This document shows, in pieces, positions 43,506 to 54,545 of a stretch of DNA of 64,000 bases. The position numbers and the translations under genes were made by a program. Location of the stretch: positions 219,501 through 283,500 of the forward strand of contig JACEFZ010013481.1 in assembly GCA_014155875.1 (NCBI GenBank), given 5' to 3'. Each line of letters opens with the position of its first letter. Position 1 is the first letter of the stretch. The stretch comes from Cepaea nemoralis. Taxonomy: Eukaryota > Mollusca > Gastropoda > Stylommatophora > Helicidae. A model generated the notes under the pieces. It was not told the DNA's origin. It was given only the letters and a program-made list of their open reading frames with translations, and did not search any database.

Positions 43506-44240
43506 AGAAATCGGTGGGAAATTTGAATTTTGGCCAGCGTCTCGTTTTTTCGATTGGTTACTGCTTATAGGCGTAAAACAAGTTCAGACATGTTTAAAAG
43601 CAATCGATAAGCTCTTCTGTATAAAATGAGCAGAACTATCCACATTTTGTGATCTGTTTACCAAGCGTTCAAGATGTCTGCAGCTAACTGTGTTTACATG
43701 ACCAACGAAGCTGACTTCGTTAGACCCCTGGGAGCTGATCATAAGTCGCTTCTGTGTCAAGTTACAGGGCTTTGACGATGTTACATTTACGACGTTACTT
43801 TGGAGAATCAGAACTGAAATGTCTCACTAAAGTTTGACTGACGCTGACTCGTGGTGAAATTGAAAAATTGATGTATATGTGCGATGAAATTCTTGCAGCG
43901 TTTGACAAGATAACAGTCAAAAATTTATATACCTACTTGGAACACTGATTCTACGAGATTCTATACACCTGCTTATAGTAACCAATTCACTCCCGCATAC
44001 GTATCCACCCCACATGCGTATACTTATAATAACCAGTCTACGGCACCATTTTTAACGGATCATCAAGAACATCAACGCGTCCTCGTCTGTATGGGTAACC
44101 CGATTCCATTGGGGAACCAACTGTAAGAAATATCTCAAGAAGAAAGCCCTATGGACCTCGACAGAAGCAGTTTGTTGTGTCAGTATTTCTGTTCCTTTAT
44201 GTGTTGTGAAAATAAAACAAAGAAGATTATAAAACGTCAG
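43506..44240 (+). pseudogene. Decayed gene of unknown function in viral-like block
   Basis: Unique sequence starting abruptly after the minisatellite. It has a TATA-like gtataaaatg (43619-43628), an ATG at 43674 with an open stretch MSAANCVYMTNEADFVRP, several downstream open pieces in shifted frames, and a polyadenylation signal aataaaac near 44210. It has stops and at least two frame changes. I do not recognise the protein. Neighbouring pseudogenes suggest it is part of a Polinton/adintovirus-like insert. Confidence 0.4.
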
Positions 44241-44291
44241 TTTTCTCTATTATATATGGCATGTTTCTTTGCATATCTATGTCTTTTCTGA

Positions 44292-44367
<76 letters not shown>
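44292..44367. repeat. (GT)n microsatellite
   Basis: About 30 GT units then degenerate GT/AT. It lies between the two halves of the viral-like block. Confidence 0.95.
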
Positions 44368-44483
44368 GTGTTGATCACACTTGTTGTTCCTTGTAAAAAC
44401 AAGATTTTTCCTGATATTGATGCTTGTTATTCTTGTGTGTGTGTCTGTTACATTTGTCTGTTTTGATTTATTTGTTTGCGTTT

Positions 44484-44995
44484 TCATTGGTTGTGAAAGT
44501 TTTCATTGTTTTTGTCAGAAGTTTTCATTGATTGTGTTGTTTCTTTTAGTTTATCAGCCATATGTGTGCCTACAGCTTTAGCGAATCTATCTTCCAGTTC
44601 TTGAAGATTCGCATCTGTTTTGTAAGAATTATAAACCAGTTTCTTACCCAGGCGTATACCAATTGAATTGTAAGCAACATCAATATCCTACCACAGTTTA
44701 CAACTTCATCTGCAAAGCTTTCATCACCGATTGAAGCGAAGACTTGGAACACGTGTTCTGGCTTGACACTGTTTACTAGCCTCGTGAACAATACATCTTG
44801 TTGTTTGGATATTTGACTTACTAGACTAGCCAACGTCGAGTTATTTGACTTTGATGAGTTGTATGGACTAATAATATTCAACGTCTCGTTGTGAACTTGT
44901 TTCAAGTCGACTGTTGATTGTCTCATTATCAAACTGTTATCAAATGTGCCTAAAAATAAAATAAGATGTCTAATAGTCAAGCATCGGAAAACCAC
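44484..44995 (-). pseudogene. Bcl-2-like protein pseudogene
   Basis: The - strand frame from 44995 (or more likely the Met at about 44926) contains VFASIGDESFADEVVNCGRI, matching the Bcl-2 family BH1 pattern (hydrophobic - D/E - F - D/E - G/x - NWGR), with Cys in place of the usual Trp. The match is lost a few residues after the NCGR motif. A frame change near 44670 lets a second frame stay open to a stop at 44484, so the gene is broken by a single indel. Small Bcl-2-like genes are known from adintoviruses, adenoviruses and other DNA viruses, where they block apoptosis. Function here is inferred from the motif only. Its probable start is about 40 bp from the divergent ATG at 44966. Confidence 0.5.
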
Positions 44996-45930
44996 TTGTG
45001 TCTAACATGTGGAAAATTATTCACTGAATCTCGCAATCTTGTTCGTCCCATTAGAAAAAGTCACACCAATGCCATTTGCCAAGTACGCTCATACAACGTC
45101 ATATCACAAAGGAACACACCAGAGCCTCATCAACTGTAATACCAGGAGGATCTATGGCACCATTTTCAGCATCAACATCAAGTGCAGTAGCAGTATCCTC
45201 AAGTGCTACGACAAACTCCACAACACTATCACACAAGAGGCCGATGACTACCGATAGCGATACCGCCGTCAGCTCTAAACAACAGAAACAACACGAAGAG
45301 AACTATGTACATAACCACCCAGACAGTGACACACAACCTCATGATGAAATTGAATCGCTACAAATTCTTCCTGAAGATATCAGACAGATATACACCGAGA
45401 ACTGGAGTAGTGTAAGAACACATCACAAGCTCAAAAACTGGATGTTTGTCTACACATTCTTTCTCTGTCCAGACGCATTCCACCCTATAGACTGGACAAC
45501 TAAATTACATACTCTGTTTACAAGTCAGACCAGTCGTTTTAAACCCACCTTTAGTCATCACACAATACTTAGGCATCAAGAGACACAAGGCCTACGCTTT
45601 TTTCATGCTTCTTCAAATAATGCATCTGTACTTTAAAAAAAAATAATCATTAATAGACAGGACTTTGACGACTTTATAAGAACAGTACACGAACTAGACC
45701 TTTTTCAATATGCCATGCACCAACGACCCAATATCAAATATTCCGTTGCTTCAGTGGTAGGCACTATTTTTATTGTATCTTTATCAACTAAGAGAATTCC
45801 CACTAGATTAATAAATTACCACCATTTTATGACCCCCGTTGGATATCACCTAGACTTGCCCTCCGTTCTGTCTTGTAGGTACACCTCCATTCAATACCGC
45901 AGCACTCACCTGCCATTATTCGTGTAGATG
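44966..45930 (+). pseudogene. Zinc-finger / Polinton-like protein fragment, broken
   Basis: ATG 44966 opens a frame with a C2H2-type finger (CLTCGKLFTESRNL, then a His). The frame is lost near 45080. The next frame (45076-45636) has a Ser/Thr-rich linker and YTENWSSVRTHHKLKNW...RFFHASSNN. A TAA at 45634 interrupts it. The same frame then continues with NRQDFDDFIRTVHELDLF and QRPNIKYSV to about 45930. From memory, this N-terminal finger plus a conserved region with W-x-x-R-T-H, F-H-S/A-S-x-N-N and Q-R-P-N-S motifs occurs in large proteins of Polinton/adintovirus-like elements. That needs a database search. One frameshift and one stop are visible, so it is non-functional. Confidence 0.45.
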
Positions 45931-46014
45931 ACACCCCACCATTTGTATTAATTAAAAAATAAACTATTTATTATAGTCATTTATGATTATTTTTGTACGT
46001 TTCTTTCATGTTTT

Positions 46015-46016
46015 CA

Positions 46017-46100
<84 letters not shown>

Positions 46101-46151
46101 CCTGCTGCTCCTGCTGCTCCTGCTGCTCCTGCTACTATACTTCTTCTTTAC

Positions 46152-46201
<50 letters not shown>

Positions 46202-46268
46202 GCTACTGCTACTACTACTACTACTACTACTACTACTGCTACTACTACTATTACTACTGCTGCTACTA

Positions 46269-46306
<38 letters not shown>

Positions 46307-46358
46307 ACTACTACTACTACTACTGCTGCTGCTACTACTACTACTACTACTGCTGCTG

Positions 46359-46402
<44 letters not shown>

Positions 46403-46409
46403 GCTGATG

Positions 46410-46459
<50 letters not shown>

Positions 46460-46480
46460 GCAATACTTCTTCTTTATCTA
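46015..46480. repeat. (ACT)n/(GCT)n trinucleotide tract
   Basis: About 465 bp of almost pure CTA repeats with patches of CTG. Frames encode poly-Thr, poly-Leu or poly-Tyr and are not genes. Confidence 0.97.
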
Positions 46481-46584
46481 TTACTACTACTACATGAAGA
46501 AAGCAATGTTGAGGGGGATTTCAACAGTGAGTTAATACAAGAATTAATCCATACCGCCGGAGATCACCCACGCCAGCCAACATG

Positions 46585-47255
46585 CCTCTTGGTGATCCAT
46601 CCATCCATCTATCATGTGCCGTGCCGATAAGCGTGGGCGGTCATGATTTGATATCTCACTCGATCTCTAGAGTCGTGGATCAGCTCCGTGTTTCTGTCTC
46701 AACCATGCCACGTGGCCAAGCCATCCAGGTATTCACTTCTTGGTCTTACCCTTGATCTCTTCCTTTCGATCTTGCCAGTTGTCACCAAGTTCTTCAAGTC
46801 ATTTCTTCTCATAACATGCCCAAACAATTTTGACTAAGTCTAATGACTCTAATCAGTTTACAATCTTCATTTGTTTCTTGAATGACTTGTTCATTGGTTT
46901 TTCTGTCTGCCCATGGTATTCTTTGCATTTTCCTCAGAAGCCACATTTCCACAGTCATCCAATCTTTTTCAGCTTGTCTGCTCATTGTTCACGCCTTCAC
47001 ATCCATATAAAAGTACAGGTTCTATGTAGCACTTTAACACTCTTTTTCTCGTTTCAATCGATATTTTTTTTATTGGTCACTATGTTTTTCATCTTGCAAA
47101 AGGCTACCTTCGCAATGGAAATTCTTGTTCTAATTTCTTCAAGGCATCTTCCATCAGATGTTATGACGGTTTCGAGATAACTGTACAGAATCACTTGTTT
47201 AAGTATATGCCCATTTACTTGTAAATTACATTGTGGTATTATTTCCTTCTTCCTA
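46585..47255 (-). pseudogene. LINE 3' end (RTE-like), - strand
   Basis: - strand copy of the family seen at 49540-50220: downstream RT/connection sequence with an SIETRKRV-like region near 47050, a CYIEPVLLYGCE-like region near 47020, a wtmsSQAEK-like region near 46970, and a 3' end near 46590 with gatggatggatgg. Frame is broken by several indels. Confidence 0.7.
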
Positions 47256-48150
47256 TTGATGAACCTTGGTGATGGTGACTCACTATTACTACTAACACCA
47301 CTTCTCTACTACTATTACTATCTGCTATTACATCTACTTTTCCCCACTAATATTAATGTCGCTGGAAATTCTATTACTTTTCTCCCCACTTACGGTTTTC
47401 ATTTGAAGCTCATTTACACCCGTTCCCGACCACTGGAGGTATCCACACGACCATGTACCCTAACCAGTAAACCTGACCCTGGTTACGTCATATCCACTAC
47501 AACCAGTAATACTTTTTTTTTACTTTTTACGGTTTTCATTCGAAGATCTGTAACACTTATCCATTTCCATAATATGTGTATGATGATAGTGATTATGGCA
47601 TATCCACCTTTAAAAGCCAGTGGTAAGTTATTATTACCTACATATAAGGAAACCCTATCGTTTCTGACGCTCGGTTCTACAAAACGCCATTATGCTCCTT
47701 AGGGAACCCGTCAACCGGACTAGTTTACTAAGGATATATTTTAAAAAAGCAATCGATAATTAAACCATCCCCCCCCCCCATCCCCGAAAAAATATGGGAC
47801 GGAGTCACATATGCTCCACATGGAGCCAATTTGTAATGTCAGCCAGGCTATTTTACTGAGGATATTTAAGAAAAACCAATCGTTAATTATTATTCACATA
47901 TGCTCCAAATGGAGTCAGTTTGTAATGTCAGCCAGCTATTTTACTGAGGATATTTAAGGGGGGGGGGGGGGGGAAACAATCGATAATTATGGGGAGTGGC
48001 TTCGCGCGGAGCTGAGGTAGAAAATCGATAATCAATTGATTTGTATAAGCCACCTCCACCTAAAAAAAAAAGGCGGATAATGTCGTTCTACACTACTCTT
48101 ACCTCAACTCCTTGAATATCAAGAAAACAATTAGGCTACAATTGTAATAT
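47256..48150. other. Low-complexity spacer with short duplicated block
   Basis: CTA-rich stretch (47280-47340), then about three diverged copies of an 85-95-bp block (about 47700-47770, 47807-47890, 47897-47985) sharing ttactgaggatatttaag and caatcgataattat. C and G homopolymers occur at 47768 and 47958. No gene seen. Confidence 0.6.
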
Positions 48151-48405
48151 GAAAGAAAAATGTGACACCAAAATATGAAAAATAATAGAAGTGAAAATTA
48201 TTAACCAATTTATAATTTTAAATACCTAAGGGCATCTTTAGCATCAAATGAAAGATGTGCAACAGAGATTGAGAACAGAAGAGGGCAAGCAAAAGTTGCA
48301 TTTCAGAAAATGAAAGGTATCATATGCAATAAGTCACTATCACTGAATGTAAGGAAGAAGGTGCTGAAGTGCTATATAGAACCTGTTTTGCTATATGGCA
48401 GTGAA

Positions 48406-48853
48406 GTTGCCTGCGGGAGAATCGGTAGCGGTTCTCGCCACTTTGGTAACTTACGGGGTATATGAGCCGGCCGTTCAATGGCAAACTACTGAGCGTAATC
48501 TTGTCTAATAAATCAACAGCAGCTGATGTTGACTGCAACGTCCTGTAAGGGATATGCCCCCCCCCCAAAAAAAAAAAATAATCGAAGTTGGCCTAAGGGT
48601 GCATAACCGGAAACATCTCAATTCAATTTTTTTTTTATTCGCATATCCTTTACAGGACATCGCTGTCAACTGAGCGGCCGGCTCAGTTATCCCGCAAGTC
48701 ACCAGCGGGGAACGAACCGCTCCCAGTTCTCGCCCGCTACGAGACTGCGTGATAAACGGGATTACGGAGAAAGTGTTGTAACCCCTCGGCCAGAGAGACC
48801 GGCAACATCTCAATTACGTCTGAAAAAAACACTCCGGGTGAACGCAGACGAAG
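48406..48853 (+). mobile_element. SINE insertion with 13-bp target duplication
   Basis: 5'-truncated SINE on the + strand (gagccggccg, gtcctgtaagggatatgc, then C/A homopolymers at about 48558-48578) plus trailing sequence, flanked by atatggcagtgaa. It is itself split by a second SINE of the same family in opposite orientation. Confidence 0.72.
48623..48803 (-). mobile_element. tRNA-derived SINE nested in the first SINE
   Basis: - strand SINE of about 180 bp. The tRNA-like head has ctggccgaggggttac (A box) and ggttcgttcccc (B box); then gagccggccg and gtcctgtaaaggatatgc, and an A-rich tail (poly-T at 48626-48638 on the + strand). Flanked by aacatctcaatt (48611-48622 and 48804-48815). Confidence 0.75.
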
Positions 48854-49300
48854 ATATGGCAGTGAATCTTGGAATGTAAATGAACAAATTAGGAAGAACT
48901 TGGAAGCAACAGAGATGTGGTTCCTGAGACGAATGTTGCGAATTCACTGGACTGCCAGAGTAACTAACGACGATTGCCTGAAAGAGGCTAATGAAACTAG
49001 AACATTATATATAACAATAAGGAAGAGACAAACAGCTCTGCTAGCTAGTGTCTTTGGTCATGTGATGAGAAGAGGGGTATTGGAGAACTTAGTGACAACT
49101 AGAAAGATCAAGGGGGAGAGAGGCAATTGTAGGCGAAGAGAAATTATGCTGGATGGATTGAGACGGTGGCATGGAGGGATATTATCAGCAGAGTTGATTC
49201 CGATAAACAAAAGACCGAGATCCGTGGAGAGACATAAACGCCTATGCCAGCAGTCATGGCACTTGATGATGGTGATAATATTAAACGTTACAGTGGTTTG

Positions 49301-49539
49301 AAATATCAGTGATGGCAGGCATGGTTTCTGGAAGCTCGGGAGGATATTGGGCACGCCGTGATGAGAGCGGCGTTCTAAAAAGGGCTGCTGCCCTTATTAT
49401 TATAATAATAATTAATAATCGCGCGCACGAATACATATTTATACATCCGCGATGCTAGACGTCCGTCACATTTGCCTGTTTGCACTGTTAGATCTGCAAC
49501 AATTAGTAGATGTGGTTGTTGCACACTGAGAACAACTGG
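49301..49539. other. Spacer, no gene seen
   Basis: Short unique sequence with an aataataattaataat stretch; possibly more LINE remnant but not supported by a readable frame. Confidence 0.4.
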
Positions 49540-50225
49540 GGTTGGAATTAAATTGTAAAAAGACACAGATTATGGTCGTCACTAGGAAGAAAGAAATGCC
49601 ACAATGTAATATACAAGTAAATGGAAATACTCTTCAACAAGTGAATCGGTACAATTATCTCGGAACAGTCATAACATCTGATGGGAAATGCCTTGAAGAG
49701 ATTAGAACAAGAATCGCCATGGTGAAAGTAGCCTTTAGCAAGATGAAAAACATACTGACCAATAAAAAAAAGATGTCAATTGAAACGAGAAAAAGAGTGT
49801 TTATGTGCTACATAGAACCTGTACTTTTATATGGATGTGAAGCTTGGACAATGAGCAGTCAAGCTGAAAAACATCTGATGGCTGCAGAAATGTGGCTTCT
49901 GGGGAGAATGCAAAGAATACCATGGAAAGACAGAAAAACCAGTGACCAAGTCCTTCAAGAAACAAATGAAAATTGTAAATTGATTAGAGACATTAGACGA
50001 AGACAGTCAATATATTTGGGCATGTTATGAGATTATTATTAATTGGAGAACTTGGTGACAACTGGCAAGATCGAAGGGAACAGACCAAGGGGAAGACCGA
50101 GAAGTAAATACCTGGATGGCTTGGCCACATGGCATGGGCACGAAAGAAGGAACACTGAGCTGATCGAGTGAAATGGCGAGTCATGACCGCCCACGCTTTC
50201 CGGCATGGCACATGATTGATTGATT
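49540..50225 (+). pseudogene. RTE-like LINE 3' end, + strand
   Basis: 162-codon open frame LNCKKTQIMVVTRKKEM...NRYNYLGTVITSDGKC...CYIEPVLLYGCEAWTM...EMWLLGRMQRIPWKDRKTSD, i.e. the RT thumb/connection and C-terminal region of an RTE/BovB-like LINE. Beyond 50030 the frame is broken. The fragment ends with cacatgattgattgattgat, an ATTG-repeat tail. Same family as 46585-47255 in opposite orientation. Confidence 0.8.
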
Positions 50226-50429
50226 GATCGATTGACTGTAAAATTTAAGTCTTAAGCATTTCCATTGTACATTATTTTTGTTTACAAAAAACAAAAAAAA
50301 CTTCATAAAACAAGATTGATACAAATTAGAACATTGTATTTCTGTACCCAGCATACACTAACACAACAATGTGTGTATTTGTTTATATAAGCATTTGGAA
50401 AGAACAAGAATAAATAAATAAGCACTCGG

Positions 50430-51270
50430 CGTGTCAGAAATCTGTCACAGGAGAAGGCGTCCATCCTGACTGACTCAACGTCTGCCAACAAAACATCGTC
50501 CAACTGACGCTAGAATGTCGTTCGGTGGCTCTCGCAACAGGGGGTATGCTGTCTGTGAATACTCTGTCCCCACGTCTAGATGATACACACACAACATCTA
50601 CTTCTAACCGTGTCTTTCTGGCACAGTCTCAATATCCAGTTAACCTGGACGGCTGTCTCAAGTAGGGCCAGTCCTCCATCTTGATTTCCTGGTTCTCTCA
50701 TCACAGACTGAATGACCTCGCTGTCCACTCTACTGTTGATTCTAATTCTATTCCCCGCCAGAGTACGCACTTAAGACACAAGCATAAAGCAACACAATAG
50801 ATTACACAACCACATGTATACAAAATTCAAGATTGGTGACTCAGCCATGTGCACATATGGTTTGACGTCTCCGACAGCAGAGCACATACTGCAGGACTGC
50901 CCAAACTACAACATAAAAGAAAGTTGCTTAATAGTCGACTTCATTGCACTGGGTTTTATCCCATATGGCTTGGTCTCTTTTCGCAGCGCGGAAAGCGTCG
51001 CACAAAGCACGAACTCCGTAAATTTAACTCATGAACCGAAGGACGCGGCCCGGAATCGAATCCCACAACCTTTGGAGCCCGAGTTAAACATCTTGACCAC
51101 TTCGTCACGAAGACTCCCAAACAACATATCCAGGTGAACCTTCTGGCCTAGAGAGACAACAGTGGAAGATAAACTATCGACCACTGAGTGAACTAAAAAA
51201 AGACAAGATTCATACAAGAGACAACATTGCAGTTATAGACATATTTCAAGCGAACGAAAGAAGAAGCAAC
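50430..51270 (+). pseudogene. LINE debris (RNase H and C-terminal pieces)
   Basis: A short piece with ASILTDSTSAN (about 50455-50490) resembles the LINE RNase H Asp-Ser motif. 50814-50930 reads MYTKFKIGDSAMCTYGLTSP and AEHILQDCPNY, the C-terminal Cys/His motif found after RNase H in many LINEs. After a SINE insertion the C-terminus continues at about 51128-51271 (GLERQQWKINYRPLSELK) to a stop. Fragmentary and rearranged. Confidence 0.6.
50932..51125 (-). mobile_element. tRNA-derived SINE inside the LINE debris
   Basis: On the - strand the head has gtggtcaagatg (A-box-like) and ggattcgattcc (B box) near 51110-51045. The body shares acggagttcgtgc with the other SINE family. The 3' end near 50932 reads gaagtcgactattaag. 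Confidence 0.6.
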
Positions 51271-51274
51271 TAAT

Positions 51275-52335
51275 TGTTTATCCTCTGTTGTAGTACACTT
51301 ACCTTGCCATCACCTGTGCGAAAGATCTGCCAGTTCGCATACATTCACGTCATTCTAGACTGGAGTGTTGGCCTGCCCATAACGCCATCATCATCACCCG
51401 ACTACTACCACCACCACCCTCTTACTGTTACCCTACTACTATTACTACTACAGCAACCAATACTACTTTTGCTGTACATGATGTGACATTTCGTATCACA
51501 CTTTTGTTAAAAGTGGCTCTTATCAGCCCCAAACAAAAATGGGATGGTGGAAATGGGAAGTTATGAGCCAAGGTGTGATGTGGTAGCAGATATGTTGTAT
51601 TAACTATTATATCTCAAATTAAAGGAGGGTGCATTGGGAGAACTACTGTATTGATATTTTAACTTTATTTTGAAGAAAAAAAAGTCATTCAAATAATGTT
51701 AAATTATCTAAGACATTGAAAGGAAAAGACAAAATTGTTCACAAATGTTAGTTACCGAGAGGCAGATTCTCCTCATTTTGTGAAGGTCATCCAATTAAAT
51801 TCAATGAATATTGATAAATACACTACTTTTCTTCACAAATATCACAGGAACTGCTACTCAGGACTATCAGTTATATATTTATAACATCATTTGAAGCACA
51901 TCATTTTCACAAAATTGAAAAAGTAAAACATGGGGCAGATTTGTACTCATTAGAAAGAGAACCAATATATACACTATGTTCTATTTAGTTATAGTTATTT
52001 AAATACTCTCAGCTTATTTGAGATAGAAAAAGCAAACTTAGGGACACAAGTGTGGGCCCATTAGAGCAAACATAATTTAACGTGCCACCATATGTTGACA
52101 ATTTTTTTTTTAAATGTCACCATCTGCTTAATAATTTTAACAGAATAACTACATTACTACACATGCTATCAGTATTAGAATCTCTCACAAAGTCATTTAA
52201 ATCAGAATAATCATCATTTAAAATTGTTTCAGACAATCTAATGTAACTCGATGAGGTCGGGAATTAATGAGCGGCGCCATTTCTGAAATCAGAAAATTAA
52301 CCACAATTGAACAGAGATTGCTTCTCAATTTGGTG
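51275..52335. other. A/T-rich unique spacer
   Basis: About 1 kb with no readable gene and no clear repeat. A short CTA-rich patch occurs near 51400-51470. Confidence 0.5.
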
Positions 52336-52339
52336 TTGA

Positions 52340-52935
52340 CATGATTGTTTCCAATAAACGAGGGGATGGGTGGTGTGGGTATGTGATGATTTAGCCCCAT
52401 CACATGTGTGTAGGCCTGTGGGTATGTGATGTGTTAGCACATGTTTGTAGGCCTGAGTGTATGAAGGGATGGGTGCTGTGGGTATGTGATGTGTTAGTGT
52501 CATCACATGAGTATATAAAGGGATGGGTGCTGTGGGTATGTGATGTGTTAGCACATGCCTGTAGGCCAGGGTGTTTGAAGGGATGGGTGCTGTGGGTATG
52601 TGATGTTTTAACACCATCACATGTTTGTAGGCCTGAGTGTATGAAGGGATGGGTGCTGTGGGTATGTGATGCGTTAGCACATGTTTGTAGGCATGAGTGT
52701 ATGAAGGGATGGGTGCTGTGGGTATGTGATGTGTTAGCACATGTTTGTAGGCATGAGTGTATGAAGGGATGGGTGCTGTGGGTATGTGATGTGTTAGCAC
52801 ATGTCTGTAGGCCAGGGTGAATGAGGGGATGGGTGCTGTGGGTATGTGATGTGTTAGCACATGTCTGTAGGCCAGGAGAATGAGGGGATGGGTCCTGTGG
52901 GTATGTGATGTGTTAACACCATCACATGTCTGTAG
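52340..52935. repeat. 60-bp minisatellite
   Basis: About ten copies with gggatgggtgctgtgggtat and gtgatgtgttagcacatgtt. The unit is a multiple of three, so both strands show long repeat frames that are not genes. Confidence 0.93.
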
Positions 52936-52937
52936 GC

Positions 52938-53265
52938 TTTAGTTAAGTTTAGTCGACGGATCAACATCACGGCACACGGGTGCAACCCATAAATGCTCCG
53001 TTCTACTCCTAACTCAAGCCTGAGTCTGGAGAAACTCAGCTCAGTGCACGAACTCCGTAGCACCAGCGAGGATCCTGAAATACTTTGGGTACATTTTTAA
53101 TTTGAAATTTTGCCCGGGCAGCGTCGTTAGGCTACTCTTTTTCGATTTCCAACTGCCAAGGGATTTTTTACGTGCGTAACAATACACACGGGCTTCCGAT
53201 CTCACTACCCAGATACCAGAGGAAATGTTATTACTAGAAGTCCACAAGAAAAATTTGCGGTCCTA
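52938..53265 (-). mobile_element. SINE, 5'-truncated
   Basis: - strand copy of the SINE family also present at 25568-26102: body with gtgtgtattgttacgcacgt, tgcccgggcaaaattt, gagttcgtgcactgagctga, and 3' end gatccgtcgactaaactta. The tRNA-like head is missing. This copy shows the normal, uninverted order of the family. Confidence 0.8.
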
Positions 53266-53324
53266 ACTAAGGGATATGCAACATAAACAAAAAAAAATTA
53301 TTGTAAAATTAGTTAAAATCATGA

Positions 53325-54140
53325 TTATAAAATTGGTCAGATTCTGTACTGTCTAGTTGGTCATATCCTCTACTGTGAAATTAATCAGATCTGTACAGTC
53401 TAGTTGGTCAAATTCTCTACTGTCCTGTTGGTCATATTGTCTACTGTCTAGTTGGTCAGATTCTCTACTGTCTAGTTGGTCAGATTCTCTACTGTCCTGT
53501 TGGTCTTATCCTCTACTGTGAAATTGGTCAAATTCTGTACAGTCTAGTAGGTCAGATCTGTACTGTCTAGTTGGTCAGATTCTCTACTGTCCTGTTGGTC
53601 ATATTGTCTACTGTCTAGTTGGTAAGATTTTCTACTGTCTAGTTGGTCATATCCTCTATTGTGAAACTGGTCAAATTCTCTACTGTCCTGTTGGTCATAT
53701 TCTCTACAGTCTAGTTGGGTCAGATCCTCTACAGTCTAGTTGGTCAGATTCTCTACTGTCCTGTTGGTCATATTGTCTACTGTCTAGTTAGTCAGATTCT
53801 CTACTGTCTAGTTGGTCAGATTTTCTGCTGTCTAGTTGGTCATATCCTCTACTGTGAAACTGGTCAAATTCTCTACTGCCCTGTTGGTCATATTCTCTAC
53901 AGTCTAGTTGGTCAGATCCTCTACAGTCTAATTGGTCAGATTCTCTACTGTTTATTTGGTCAGATTCTGAACTGTCTAGTTGGTCATATCCTCTACTGTG
54001 AAATTGGTCAAATTCTGTACTGTCTAGTAGGTCAGATCTGTACTGTCTAGTTGGTCAGATTCTCTACTGTCCTGTTGGTCATATTGTCTACTGTCTAGTT
54101 GGTCAGATTCTCTACTATCTAGTTGGTCAGATTTTCTACT
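53325..54140. repeat. 24-bp minisatellite
   Basis: Degenerate units such as ctctactgtctagttggtca plus gatt. The array continues as short pieces at 54523-54545, 55425-55507 and 55731-55945, having been split by two MITEs and a LINE. Confidence 0.92.
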
Positions 54141-54148
54141 GTCTAGTT

Positions 54149-54522
54149 CAGTGGTTCTCAACCTTTTTTGGCCCGTGCCTCCCTTCACCATATTTTCAGA
54201 ACGTCATTCTCCCCCCCCCCCCCACCCCCCCCCCCCCCCTTTCGTATTTCCTTCCTAAAAATTCATCCTCCCGCTCCTACACAGTATACGTAATAATGGA
54301 AGCACATACTAAAACAAGTGGGTCTACTTTATAAAATGAATTTTAGAAGGATGAGACGTACAGAACCGTAAAGTATGAAGGGGAAAAAAAGATCAAGTAA
54401 TCGGTTCTTGTATTAACGCAATCTTGAAATTATCTTCATTCCCCCCCCCCCCCCCCTGGAAACCCCAAAATTCCCCGGGGGGGGGGGGGGGGGGGGGATT
54501 CCCCACCGGTTGAGAACCACTG
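54149..54522. mobile_element. hAT-type MITE
   Basis: 374 bp with 15-bp perfect inverted ends CAGTGGTTCTCAACC (54149-54163) and its complement (54508-54522). The 8-bp flanks gtctagtt (54141-54148) and gtctaatt (54523-54530) fit a hAT target duplication with one change, allowing for the local repeat. Contains C and G homopolymers. No transposase, so non-autonomous. Confidence 0.85.
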
Positions 54523-54545
54523 GTCTAATTGGTCATATCCTCTAC

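Larger units (their letters stand above)
48160..49300 (+). pseudogene. RTE-like LINE C-terminal fragment interrupted by SINEs
   Basis: 48200-48405 encodes KMKGIICNKSLSLNVRKKV and CYIEPVLLYGSE, the RT C-terminal region. After the nested insertion (48406-48853) the coding sequence resumes (SWNVNEQIRKNLEATEMWF, RRMLRIHWTARVTND) and continues to about 49300. The insertion duplicates 13 bp of the LINE (atatggcagtgaa at 48393-48405 and 48854-48866). The host LINE frame is otherwise readable. Confidence 0.78.

Noticed and set aside
45983..46630. 215-codon poly-Tyr/poly-Thr and 180-codon poly-Leu frames
   Set aside because: Trinucleotide repeat artefacts.
51045..51120. tRNA gene with A and B boxes
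   Set aside because: Internal promoter boxes are present, but no complete cloverleaf, and the sequence continues into a SINE body and 3' tail; it is a tRNA-derived SINE head.
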